A stretch of DNA of 8,837 nucleotides from JBCCQL01 sp039414355 (GCA_039414355.1 JBCDJN010000153.1:1-8837); one strand, 5' to 3'. Counted from the first letter of the stretch, positions 1-7,943 are shown. Notes: generated from the sequence alone by a model not told the origin. Translations and numbers: made by a program.

Positions 1-399
1 CAGCACGCGGAGCAGCTTCACCTGCAGCGTCGGCGAGGTGGAGTTGATCTCGTCGAGGACGATCGTGCCGGAGTGGGCCGCCTCGAACCGCCCGGTGCGG
101 TTCTCGATGGCGCCGGTGAACGACCCGCGGACGTGGCCAAACAGCTCGCTCTCCAGCAGGCTCTCGCTCAGGGCGCCGCAGTTGACGCGGACAAAGGGCC
201 CCTTGCGACGCTCGCTGTGCTCGTGGATCGCCTTGGCGATGAGCTCCTTGCCGGTGCCGGTCTCGCCCAAGAGCAGCACCGACGCCTTGCTCCGAGCCAC
301 CTGCCGCGTGACGCGGTACACCTCGCACATGGCGGGGCTGGCGCCAATGATCCCCGGCAGGGGCGGCTCGATCGGCAGGGTTTGAGGGAGGGCGGACAA
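1..399 (-). CDS. Sigma-54-dependent transcriptional activator, AAA+ domain (partial, C-terminus off window)
   Basis: Enhancer-binding activators of this family use ATP hydrolysis to remodel sigma-54 RNA polymerase into an open complex. Visible in the 133 residues: Walker A GETGTGKE (about residues 45-52), the conserved VNCGAL stretch and SELFGH before the sigma-54-contacting loop, that loop as GSFTGA (92-97, usual GAFTGA), and Walker B TIVLDEI (112-118) followed by LQVKLLRVL. The first in-frame codon usable as a start after an in-frame TAG (inside the adjacent repeat arm) is TTG at 397-399. The next is ATG at 328-330, which would cut off the conserved IIGASPAM segment, so TTG is preferred; no Shine-Dalgarno is seen. 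With this start there is no receiver, GAF or PAS domain, as in PspF-type activators, or else the N-terminus was lost. A C-terminal Fis-type DNA-binding domain is expected off-window. The family call is firm; the start is uncertain. Confidence 0.9.
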   Translation of the reverse strand, partial: MSALPQTLPIEPPLPGIIGASPAMCEVYRVTRQVARSKASVLLLGETGTGKELIAKAIHEHSERRKGPFVRVNCGALSESLLESELFGHVRGSFTGAIENRTGRFEAAHSGTIVLDEINSTSPTLQVKLLRVL

Positions 400-406
400 G
401 GCGGCG

Positions 407-790
407 CTACGCGGGCTGTTGGCTGTTGGCTATTGGCGGTTGGCGGAGACGATTGAGCAACGCGCTGAGCATGCGGCGGACGCTGGCGAGGCGACTAGCG
501 ATTTCTTGGTGGGTCGTGGCTTCGAGGTACCCGAGGTCTCTGGCTAGCAGCAGGTGGTAATCCGTTTCGCTTGCCGACCCGATTGCGATCTGAACGAACT
601 TCGCGAAGTCGGCGTCGCTCCCGCGGCCACAGCCTTCGGCAAGGTTTGCCCCAACCGAAGCCATCGACCGCCGGAGCTGCGAGGTCACGCCAAACCGCTC
701 ATCCGAAGGAAAGCCCTTCGTCAATCGATAGACATCAAGCGTGACTTCGTGAGCGAGCTTCCAAACCTCCAGTCGCTTGTAGTCTTGCAT
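407..790 (-). CDS. Four-helix-bundle protein of the 23S rRNA intervening-sequence (S23/IVS) family
   Basis: 127 residues from ATG at 790. This start gives the usual family opening (MQDYKRLEVWKLAHEV); a TTG at 826 would add 12 residues translated from repeat DNA. Family hallmarks follow in order: VYRLTKGFPSDERFGVTSQL, then RRSMASVGANLAEGCGR, then FAKFVQIAIGSASETDYHL and LLARDLGYL. The length matches the family (about 115-130). Members form small helical bundles, related in fold to the Avd accessory protein of diversity-generating retroelements. Many are encoded inside intervening sequences of 23S rRNA genes, but no biochemical role is established. No reverse transcriptase, variable repeat or rRNA is present here. 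The gene lies between inverted heptamer arrays, and its last codons (IANSQQPA) are read through the left array, with the TAG 5 bp outside. It has the same orientation as the argH-HEAT genes upstream, so it may be co-transcribed with them. Confidence 0.9.
   Translation of the reverse strand: MQDYKRLEVWKLAHEVTLDVYRLTKGFPSDERFGVTSQLRRSMASVGANLAEGCGRGSDADFAKFVQIAIGSASETDYHLLLARDLGYLEATTHQEIASRLASVRRMLSALLNRLRQPPIANSQQPA
414..448 (+). repeat. Left heptamer array of the four-helix-bundle cassette
   Basis: Tandem units on the plus strand: GGCTGTT (414-420), GGCTGTT (421-427), GGCTATT (428-434), GGCGGTT (435-441), then a decayed unit GGCGGAG (442-448). Degeneracy increases towards the inside of the cassette. 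The array is translated on the minus strand as the tail of the four-helix-bundle protein. It also carries the TAG that closes the sigma-54 activator frame upstream of its TTG. Confidence 0.85.
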
Positions 791-803
791 AACGCTGTCC
801 CAC

Positions 804-838
804 GCAAGCCAAAGGCCAACAGCCAAGAGCCAACAGCC
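804..838 (-). repeat. Right heptamer array of the four-helix-bundle cassette (inverted copy)
   Basis: Read on the minus strand from the outer end: GGCTGTT (838-832), GGCTCTT (831-825), GGCTGTT (824-818), GGCCTTT (817-811), GGCTTGC (810-804). As in the left array, the outer units are best preserved and the inner ones drift. It begins immediately next to the TAA of the HEAT-repeat gene and ends 13 bp before the ATG of the four-helix-bundle gene. Confidence 0.85.
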
Positions 839-3006
839 TTACTTCTCCTCAATCGCATCCAGCACCGACCCCAACACGCCCTGCGTCTCGGCGTCGGCGC
901 CTTCGCTGGCGTTGTAGCGGTCGTACTGGCGCTGGATCTCGGTCGTGGTGAGCAGCGTGCCGAACTGGTCGATGGATTTCGCGAACGCCTCGGCGGCGGC
1001 CTTGCGGGTTTCGATGGAGCCGGTGCCCAGGCTGGCGGCGGTGAGCAGCTCGCGCTGGCTTTCGGGCGTGCCGAGCAGCGCGCGCGCGGCGACCGCCTCG
1101 GGCGTGTAGCCGCCGGCGACCAGCGACGCCTGCAGGGCCTTCGTGCGGTCGCGGAGGTTGTAGAAGCTCGGCCCCTCGCCCGGCGATTGCTCGAGCAACT
1201 CGCGAACCCAGCCGCGGGCGACCTCGGCCAGTTCGCCGCGCTCGGCGGCGGTGGGCCAGCCTGGCGGGGTGGCGGCGCCCAGCGCGTCGGCGATGGCGGC
1301 CACCGCTTCGGCGTCTTGGGGGCGGGGGAAGACGATCACCCGCTGGTGGTCGTCGGCGATCGCCCGGGCCTCGTCGATCCGGCCGGCCGGGGCGAGCAGC
1401 GCGATCGGCGCCAAGCCGCTGGCCGCCTGGCGGCGGAGGCGGAAGAGCGGTTCGCGGACGTTGGGTTCGAGGATCGCCAGATCGAGCAGGACAAACTCCA
1501 GGTCGACCGAGTCGGCTGCCTTCACCGCCGCGTTGCCGGTGCCAGCCAGCTCCGCCTCGACCCCCAGGCCCGCGAGGTAGCCCACCAGCGTGGCCGAGCG
1601 CTCGATGCCGGGCGTGGCGACCACCGCCATCCGCTTGGCGCCGCCCCCGGCGAAGGCGATGAGCGTCTCCGCCACGCGGCTCGATCCTGGGAAGGGAGAC
1701 GCCGGCTTGAGCCCCATCACCGCCCGCAGCGCGGCGAAGCGGACCGCCGGGTGGGGCGCCGTGAGGGCCTGGGCGAGCGGGCTGGGCTTGCCGCCGCCGG
1801 TGATCAGCGGCGAGGCGTCGCCGCGGTCGCCCATCGCCACGGCAATGGCGGTAGCGGCGCCGGCGAATCGGCGTTCGAGCGCTTCCTCGAGTGCTGCGGC
1901 GAGTTGTTCATTCGTCATCGGCTCCCGCGCAAGCGCTTCGTACCGAGGCGGCATGACGCCGGTTTCTTCCAGCAGCGACCGCGCCTCCAGGTCCAGCACC
2001 ACCGCCGTTTGTAAGGAGGCGATGTCGGACGGATCGATGAACGCCTTCGCGCGGGCGAGCCGCGCGGCGTGCACGATGCCGGCCTGCGGGGCGGGGAGGC
2101 TGACCGGCTCGCTAGCCACCTTCGTTGATTCGTCACGCCAGTAGACAGCGATGTTGCCCTCGCCGTCGGGCCGGGATGGCGGGACGCCACCGCGGGCGTC
2201 TTGCAGCGCGTCGTCGAGCAGCCGCTTGGCGCCGAGCGTGTCGGTCGGGGCGCCGGCGATCTGGACGAACGCCCACTGCGCCGCCCGCGCTGGGTCGCTG
2301 TCGGCCGGGCCCGTCGCCGCGGCGGCAGCGAGCAGCGGCAGCGAGGGGCGGTCGCCCAGCTTGCCGAGAGCCCATGCCGCCTGGGTGCGGAGGCCTTCGT
2401 CCGGCGAATCGAGCATCGCCATCAGCGCGTCCCGGGAGAGCGGGCCGAGGCGGATGAGCGCCTCGCGTAGGCGGTTCCGCGTCGCGGCGTCGGCGTCGGC
2501 GATTTGTTCGAGGCAGTACCGCACGCCGTCGGGGCCGGCCCGTTCCAGCCCGGCGAGCGCCGCGGCGCGGGCGTTCTCGGCCGTCGAGCCGAGCTTCTCC
2601 ACCAGCGCCGCGAGCCGGGCGGGGTCCACCGCCGCCGCCTTCGCCGCCGCGAGGCACTCCGTGGCGAAGGTCGTCGCGTTGGGGCCAAGCGACGCGGTGC
2701 GGCTGAGGCGGACCAGCCGCGCCGATCCGAAGTCGGTGACGAGCGACGCCTTCGCCTCGTCGCTCAGCTTCGCGTCTATCAGTTGCTTGAGCACCGGAGC
2801 CGCGAGCTCTAGCTCGCCCAAGTCAGCTAGCGCCATCAACGCCCGGAACGAGTCGGCCGGGGTCTTGCGGGGCGACTCGAGCACGGCGCGAACAACGACG
2901 TTCGTCCCCTTCGCGGCGTCCTGCGCGGTCGCCGCGGCCGGCCCGCACAGCATCGTCCCAGCGGTCAGGGCGATCGCCCAACGCACTCTTTGCGTGGGGG
3001 AAGGGC

Positions 3007-3010
<4 letters not shown>
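839..3010 (-). CDS. Exported HEAT-repeat protein with a degenerate receiver-like domain
   Basis: 723 residues. The ATG at 3010 was chosen because it overlaps the argH stop (ATGA) and starts a clear signal peptide: basic RVR, hydrophobic stretch, then AATA before QDA near residue 30. A longer frame to 3088 only overlaps argH. Residues about 55-260 are alpha-helical repeats of HEAT type (for example EGLRTQAAWALGKLGDRPSL near 205-224), and a further repeat-like segment lies near 410-435 (HPAVRFAALRAVMGLK). Residues about 458-578 look like a CheY-type alpha/beta fold: KRMAVVAT, FVLLDLAI with Asp510 in the phospho-acceptor position, PIALLAPAG, and RVIVFPRP. The N-terminal acidic pair, the Thr/Ser and the Lys expected of an active receiver are missing. 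A helical C-terminal part (590-723) follows. The function is unknown; a scaffold role outside the cytoplasm is inference. The receiver resemblance is my reading of the pattern, not a search result. Confidence 0.82.
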
Positions 3011-4479
<1,469 letters not shown>

Positions 4480-4740
4480 GGTGCTTAATTCTTGGGCGGG
4501 ATAGCTGGCTGATGGTGGGAGGCGTGGGGAAACGCCGCAGGCAGCGACAAGAACGCCAGCAAGTTGGCCACAGTAAATGGCTTACGGCCGTTGGTCAACG
4601 CCCGCCCGGCGCCCAACGCCCAGAAACTAGGCACACCCAGCCCGCAGAATCCTGGCGAAAGTTCAACTCGGCGGCCAAGATTCGCTAGCCTCGGCGAAGT
4701 GTCGTTTGATTCAATACGCTAACCTGCTGAACGCGGCGCC

Positions 4741-4746
4741 GGAGGG
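4741..4746 (+). promoter_or_regulatory. Shine-Dalgarno site for the small membrane protein
   Basis: GGAGGG lies 9 nt before the ATG at 4756. It is one of the few strong ribosome-binding sites in the window and supports this start and this frame. The 276-bp gap upstream (4480-4755), between divergent argH and this gene, must hold promoters for both, but I could not pick a convincing -35/-10 pair on either strand. Confidence 0.65.
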
Positions 4747-4755
4747 CCGATCGCC

Positions 4756-5085
4756 ATGCTCAACGTTCCAACTCTGCTCGCCCAGGCGGAAGAATCCGCT
4801 GCCGCCGTGGCGGTGAGTGCCGATCGTTGGGGCGACCTGATGTTCGGCTTCGAGCCCGGCCAGCGCTTCGCCTTTATCATCGTCATGGCGTCGCTCGCCA
4901 CGGGGATCATCCTCGGCATGACCGGCATGTTCACCGGCATGACGGCGACCATCCACCGCCAGAAGGCGGAAGCGGACCTCAAGCGCGAGATGCTCGACCG
5001 CGGCATGACCGCCGAAGAAGTGGCGCGGGTCATCGAATCGGCGCCGCCGGATAACTTCCTCGATCGCTGGGCGAGCAAGAAGTAG
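4756..5085 (+). CDS. Small single-span membrane protein, uncharacterised
   Basis: 109 residues. A short N-terminal segment without a clear cleavage site is followed by one strongly hydrophobic span (about 38-63: FAFIIVMASLATGIILGMTG and on). A charged helical segment then reads HRQKAEADLKREMLDRGM, with a second short helix TAEEVARVIE (85-94). The positive residues just after the span suggest N-terminus out and C-terminus in the cytoplasm. The tail pattern, a helix then 'LDRGMTAEEVARVI', resembles short SHOCT-like oligomerisation or interaction tails, but I cannot assign a family. The start is supported by GGAGGG 9 nt upstream. The gene converges on fxsA with only 18 bp between the stop codons. 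The function is unknown. Confidence 0.8.
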   Translation: MLNVPTLLAQAEESAAAVAVSADRWGDLMFGFEPGQRFAFIIVMASLATGIILGMTGMFTGMTATIHRQKAEADLKREMLDRGMTAEEVARVIESAPPDNFLDRWASKK

Positions 5086-5103
5086 CGGCCGCGGGCGTGA
5101 AGC

Positions 5104-5568
5104 TCACGGGTCCTCGACCCGCGTGCCGGTGGCGTGGACATCGATCACCGAATCGTCGCGCCGCGTCGCCTGCGGGGCCGCTCCGAACGAGGAGACCTCG
5201 ACCCGCACGTTGCGCTTCGCCCAGGCCATCAGCCCACGCTTGACCACAAAGCGGATCGGCGGGATCAGCAGGCAGAAGCCGAACAGGTCGGTCAGGATGC
5301 CCGGCGTGATGAGCACGGCGCCCGCCACGAGGATGAGCGCTCCGTCAAAGAGCGCGTCGGCCGGCATCTTGCCGCTGGCCATTTCTCGCTGCACGCGCAG
5401 CAGCGTCATCACGCCCTGGGCCTTCGCCAGCCAGGCGCCGATAACGCCGGTGACCAGGACCAGCAGGATGGTCGGGCCGAGCCCGAGGCCGCCGGCGAGT
5501 TGCCACAGCAGAGAGAACTCCACCAGTGGCAGCACGGTGAACAGCATCAGCAAGTAAAGAAGCGGCAT
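5104..5568 (-). CDS. fxsA: FxsA-family membrane protein
   Basis: 154 residues. FxsA was named in E. coli because its overproduction relieves F-plasmid exclusion of phage T7; its normal role in the inner membrane is not known. Family features seen: hydrophobic N-terminal span with VEFSLLWQLA (16-25), second span GPTILLVLVTGVIGAWLAKAQG (31-52), then the cytoplasmic segment REMASGKMPADALFDG, third span, and the signature LITPGILTDLFG followed by LLIPPIRF (86-107). A charged tail of about 45 residues ends the protein. The length is normal for the family. It lies 87 bp downstream of the VTT-domain gene on the same strand, so the two may share a transcript, but no coupling is visible. A 5-bp hairpin (5096-5108) spans the convergent junction and overlaps this gene's stop codon. 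Confidence 0.9.
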   Translation of the reverse strand: MPLLYLLMLFTVLPLVEFSLLWQLAGGLGLGPTILLVLVTGVIGAWLAKAQGVMTLLRVQREMASGKMPADALFDGALILVAGAVLITPGILTDLFGFCLLIPPIRFVVKRGLMAWAKRNVRVEVSSFGAAPQATRRDDSVIDVHATGTRVEDP

Positions 5569-5655
5569 AGGGCAAGTATCGAACGAACGGCCGAGCGTAC
5601 CAGAGCACTTCGTCGACGAGCGCCGCGTCTTGGCGTCGGCCGCCGGACCGAACCC

Positions 5656-6327
5656 TCACGACCCAGACATCGCCCGCAAAACCGGAACCCGCCGCGCCAC
5701 TAGCAGCAACACCAGCGGCGCGACACAAGCCAGCGACAGCGCCACCAGCAGCCACCCGCCATCCGCCGCCCAGACCCCCAACGAGGCGTAAGCCCCGGCG
5801 AGGATCAGATTGGCCCACGCCACGGGAGCGAAGAACCGGGCCCACGGCACGCCGACGAGCCCCGCCCACAGCACGGCGGCTTCGGCCAGCACCGGCAGCG
5901 GGCGGGTGGCGAGCAGCACCCACACGGCCCACTCCGCCGAGGCGCCGCGCATCTGGGCGAGGTCCTCAGCGCTCACCAGCCGCGACGCGACGCGGGGCCC
6001 AAACACCCGGGCGGCGACGTACCCGAGCCCGGCGCCAACTGTCAGTCCAAGCCAGCCCACCAGCGTGCCAACCGGCCCGCCGAGCAGCGCGCCGGCGAGC
6101 GTCATCAGCGGGCCCGAGGGGAGCGGCGCCACGATGTCCAGCGCCAGCGCCCCACCAATGGCCGCCGCCGCCACGCCCGCGGCGGGCGGCGACTCACGCC
6201 ACGCCTCGATCCATCCGGCGCCCAATTCGCCGAAGGCCAACGCCGGCACAATCGGCGCCGCCAGCACCAGGGCGATAACCGTCAGCAGGCGGGCGTGGGA
6301 AGGCGACGATGGGGGCGTTTGGGTCAT
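5656..6327 (-). CDS. VTT/DedA-type (TVP38/TMEM64 family) membrane protein
   Basis: 223 residues, almost entirely hydrophobic, with about five or six membrane segments (near 14-33, 51-69, 73-105, 134-158, 167-185 and 190-211). Signature features: APLPSGPLMTLAGALLGG (67-84), followed by a glycine-patterned helix ending YVAARVFG (103-110), then the downstream block LLATRPLPVLAEA (138-150) and VPWARFFAPVAWAN (160-173). Proteins with this VTT fold are thought to move or scramble phospholipids or undecaprenyl phosphate across the membrane; the substrate here is unknown. The block before the first re-entrant segment is more Ala/Pro-rich than in E. coli DedA, which favours the TVP38 branch. ATG 6327 is the only good start. 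The gene is divergent from the exported-protein gene at 6432 and is followed by fxsA. Confidence 0.85.
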   Translation of the reverse strand: MTQTPPSSPSHARLLTVIALVLAAPIVPALAFGELGAGWIEAWRESPPAAGVAAAAIGGALALDIVAPLPSGPLMTLAGALLGGPVGTLVGWLGLTVGAGLGYVAARVFGPRVASRLVSAEDLAQMRGASAEWAVWVLLATRPLPVLAEAAVLWAGLVGVPWARFFAPVAWANLILAGAYASLGVWAADGGWLLVALSLACVAPLVLLLVARRVPVLRAMSGS

Positions 6328-6337
6328 CGCGTAATGG

Positions 6338-6365
6338 TTGACTCGGCGGCTTGCAAACCTAGTTT
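6338..6365 (+). promoter_or_regulatory. Possible promoter of the acidic exported protein gene
   Basis: TTGACT (6338-6343) is close to the -35 consensus and is followed after 16 bp by the weak -10 candidate TAGTTT (6360-6365). It sits in the 104-bp divergent gap, about 67 bp before the ATG at 6432. The -10 match is poor, so this is a suggestion only. Confidence 0.3.
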
Positions 6366-6431
6366 TAGGGAGCCTGAACCCGTCGCCACGCGGCTGGTCC
6401 GTTCGGCCCGCTCCCCGCCCAAGGCAATACT

Positions 6432-7670
6432 ATGGCCCGCTCCCTCCGCCGCCGCCATCCTCTCGCGGCCGGCTTACTGTTGTGCCTCGCCACGCTGCTC
6501 GTCGCCTCGCCAGCCGACGGGCAGTCGGCAACCCCGACCACCGCGGAGTTACAGGGCTTGATCGAAGACCTCGGCTTCCAACTCCGCATGGTCTACCGCG
6601 GCCGGCCGAAGGCGTTTGCCGAACGGTACGAGTTCTTACGCGGCGTGCTGGGCAACTGGAACGAATCAAGCAAGACCGCGGCCGACGCGGCCATGATGGA
6701 CCGCTGGCTACGCGAGGCGATCCGCGCGACGATGCCCGGCGTGAAGCGCTCGATGCCCACGGCGCCGGAGTTCGCGGCGCCGGCGACCATGGTGGTCGAG
6801 AGCCTGCCGAGGCCCGCCTCGCCGGAGTCGACGCCTTCGCCCATAACCACGCCTTCGGCTGTTGAGCCGAGCCCGGTTGTCCAGGCCGCCCCCGTGACGC
6901 CGCCGACCGAAGCCGCACCGGCGCCCATCGCCGCAGCGGCGACGCCGGATTTCGATGAGCCGCTCGCCGCGGAGACCGAGGGTGAGTCGCCTTCGATGAT
7001 CGATGAGTTGTTCCCCGAAGAGCCGCCCGTGGAGTCGTTGGCCACCGAGCCCGCGGCGCCGAGTGAGCCCGCGATGGTGGACGACGCGGCCGACGCCTTC
7101 GCCGACGATGATGAGTTCGTCTTCGAGGAGCCCGCTGCCGAACGGCCAATCGGAGAGTCATCAATCGCAAAGTCGCCCGTAGCTGAGGCGCCCGCCGCGG
7201 CACATCCCGCCGCCACGCAGTTGGTGTGGGGCGATCCGTTTGCCGACGACCCGCTGCCGGCGGACGAGCAGCAAGAGACCACACGCCTGAAGCCCGTAGT
7301 CGCCGACGTTGAGATCAACCGCATGGAGCTGGCCGCGAGGCTGCGTGGCTTCCGGCTCAAGCTTCGCCAAATCGAAGCGGAGCTGATGGCGTCGCCCGAG
7401 GCGAGCGGCTTCCGGCTGGCCGGTTGGGCGCGGGACCTGGCGAAGCTTGAGGAGCAGATCGCCGTCGCCGAGCTCTACACCGAGGTGGTCGCCCAAGAGT
7501 CGGGCGAGGAGTTCAAGCTGCCGCGGACGACACCCGTTCGCAAGCTGCTGGCGTCCCGCATCTCCAGCCGATCGGCGGGCGTCGCCGTTGAGGGCTCACG
7601 CAACTCGCAGGCGGAGCAGGCCGTTTTGAGAGAAGCCAGCGGGCTGCTCTCGGCGGGCGGCGGTAGCTGA
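6432..7670 (+). CDS. Exported protein with long acidic Pro/Ala-rich linker, uncharacterised
   Basis: 412 residues. The signal peptide is clear: RSLRRRHP, hydrophobic LAAGLLLCLATLLVA, then SPADG before QSA near residue 30. Residues about 37-107 form a compact helical-looking segment (AELQGLIEDLGFQLRMVYRG, then RYEFLRGVLGNWNES). From about 108 to 285 the chain is low-complexity, rich in Pro, Ala, Glu and Asp (for example DDAADAFADDDEFVFEEP near 217-234), and very probably disordered. Residues about 290-375 return to amphipathic helix (NRMELAARLRGFRLKLRQIE, LAKLEEQIAVAELYTEVV), possibly a short coiled coil. The layout suggests two helical modules tethered by a flexible acidic spacer outside the cytoplasmic membrane. 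No catalytic motif or known family is recognised. ATG 6432 has a weak AAGG 7 nt upstream. The gene is convergent with the small basic protein gene across a hairpin. Confidence 0.82.
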   Translation: MARSLRRRHPLAAGLLLCLATLLVASPADGQSATPTTAELQGLIEDLGFQLRMVYRGRPKAFAERYEFLRGVLGNWNESSKTAADAAMMDRWLREAIRATMPGVKRSMPTAPEFAAPATMVVESLPRPASPESTPSPITTPSAVEPSPVVQAAPVTPPTEAAPAPIAAAATPDFDEPLAAETEGESPSMIDELFPEEPPVESLATEPAAPSEPAMVDDAADAFADDDEFVFEEPAAERPIGESSIAKSPVAEAPAAAHPAATQLVWGDPFADDPLPADEQQETTRLKPVVADVEINRMELAARLRGFRLKLRQIEAELMASPEASGFRLAGWARDLAKLEEQIAVAELYTEVVAQESGEEFKLPRTTPVRKLLASRISSRSAGVAVEGSRNSQAEQAVLREASGLLSAGGGS

Positions 7671-7701
7671 AACCGCACGCGGAACAGTGGAGTACGGAAG
7701 A

Positions 7702-7723
7702 AGGCCCTACGAAAGAAGGGCCT
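7702..7723. terminator. Hairpin between convergent genes, probable bidirectional terminator
   Basis: AGGCCCT (7702-7708) and AGGGCCT (7717-7723) form a perfect 7-bp GC-rich stem around an 8-nt loop. It lies 31 bp after the stop of the plus-strand gene and 9 bp after the stop of the minus-strand gene. There is no U-run on the plus side and only a pyrimidine-rich stretch (TCTTCC) on the minus side, so classical intrinsic termination is not assured. Confidence 0.5.
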
Positions 7724-7732
7724 GCGGGACGA

Positions 7733-7936
7733 TCACTCGTCCTCGTCTTCCTTCTTCTTCTTTTTCTTCTTCTTCATCGTCAGCTTGCGGACCCGCACCT
7801 TGGGCAGGCCGAACGGCGAGTCGCCCTCGGACCACCGCTCGCCCTCGGCAAGCTGGGTGAGCCGTTCAACGCGGGTCAGCACACTGCGGTTCCCAACGGC
7901 GCCGCGGCGGACTTTGAGAGATTTGTCGATGGTCAT
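7733..7936 (-). CDS. Small basic protein with poly-lysine/acidic tail
   Basis: 67 residues. The first 50 or so (MTIDKSLKVRRGAVGNRSVL, then TRVERLTQL, RWSEGDSPFGLPKVRV) match the pattern I know as the small basic protein family of planctomycetes, verrucomicrobia and chlamydiae (TIGR04137). Characteristic are the N-terminal DKSLK, NRSVLTRVER and the SPFGLPKVR motif. I believe the family is linked with rRNA or ribosomes, but this is recollection, and no rRNA lies nearby. The tail is unusual: Met54 is followed by eight lysines (55-62, seven AAG and one AAA codon) and then EDEDE. ATG 7936 is preceded by AGAGGG with a 7-nt gap, a good ribosome-binding site, and by a plausible sigma-70 promoter. The charge pattern suggests nucleic-acid binding in the cytoplasm; this is inference. 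Confidence 0.8.
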   Translation of the reverse strand: MTIDKSLKVRRGAVGNRSVLTRVERLTQLAEGERWSEGDSPFGLPKVRVRKLTMKKKKKKKKEDEDE

Positions 7937-7943
7937 TTCCGCA

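Larger units (their letters stand above)
414..838. mobile_element. 425-bp cassette: four-helix-bundle gene flanked by inverted heptamer arrays
   Basis: The two ends are inverted arrays of a degenerate 7-bp unit (consensus GGCTGTT read inward), and the only gene inside is the four-helix-bundle ORF. The right end abuts the stop codon of the HEAT gene (839-841). The left end lies 5 bp from the four-helix-bundle stop codon and 14 bp from the TTG of the sigma-54 activator. The first 28 bp of the two arms match at 24 positions in inverted orientation. No target-site duplication is apparent (outside left GCTACGCG, outside right TTACTTCT), and no transposase or recombinase is encoded. Calling it mobile is inference from the arm structure and from the known occurrence of this protein family in inserted 23S rRNA segments. 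It could instead be a fixed intergenic gene with repeat-rich borders. Confidence 0.5.

Noticed and set aside
788..826. Upstream TTG start at 826 for the four-helix-bundle gene
   Set aside because: The extra 12 residues are translated repeat-arm and spacer DNA, whereas ATG 790 gives the normal family N-terminus.
407..838. Diversity-generating retroelement, because the four-helix bundle resembles Avd
   Set aside because: No reverse transcriptase, template/variable repeat pair or target gene is visible; the sequence matches the IVS-type family rather than Avd.
407..838. True 23S rRNA intervening sequence
   Set aside because: Flanking DNA on both sides is protein-coding (HEAT gene and sigma-54 activator), with no rRNA.
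554..2014. Long plus-strand open frame (486 codons) opposite the HEAT gene
   Set aside because: It is the antisense shadow of the HEAT and four-helix-bundle genes in GC-rich DNA. It is Arg/Gly/Ala-rich without domain pattern, and the minus-strand frame has a signal peptide, repeats and operon context.
4655..4680. GTTCAACTC reminiscent of a tRNA T-loop in the argH upstream gap
   Set aside because: The flanking bases do not form the T-stem, and no acceptor or anticodon arm can be laid out around it.
5096..5108. CGTGA/TCACG hairpin between the convergent membrane protein genes as a terminator
   Set aside because: The stem is only 5 bp with a 3-nt loop, has no T-run, and overlaps the fxsA stop codon; too weak to list as a terminator.
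6430..7360. Minus-strand open frames of 255-284 codons opposite the acidic exported protein
   Set aside because: One is a Ser/Gly/Ala run and the other an Arg/Pro run, as expected from reading a Pro/Ala/Glu coding sequence backwards. The plus frame has a signal peptide and helical ends.
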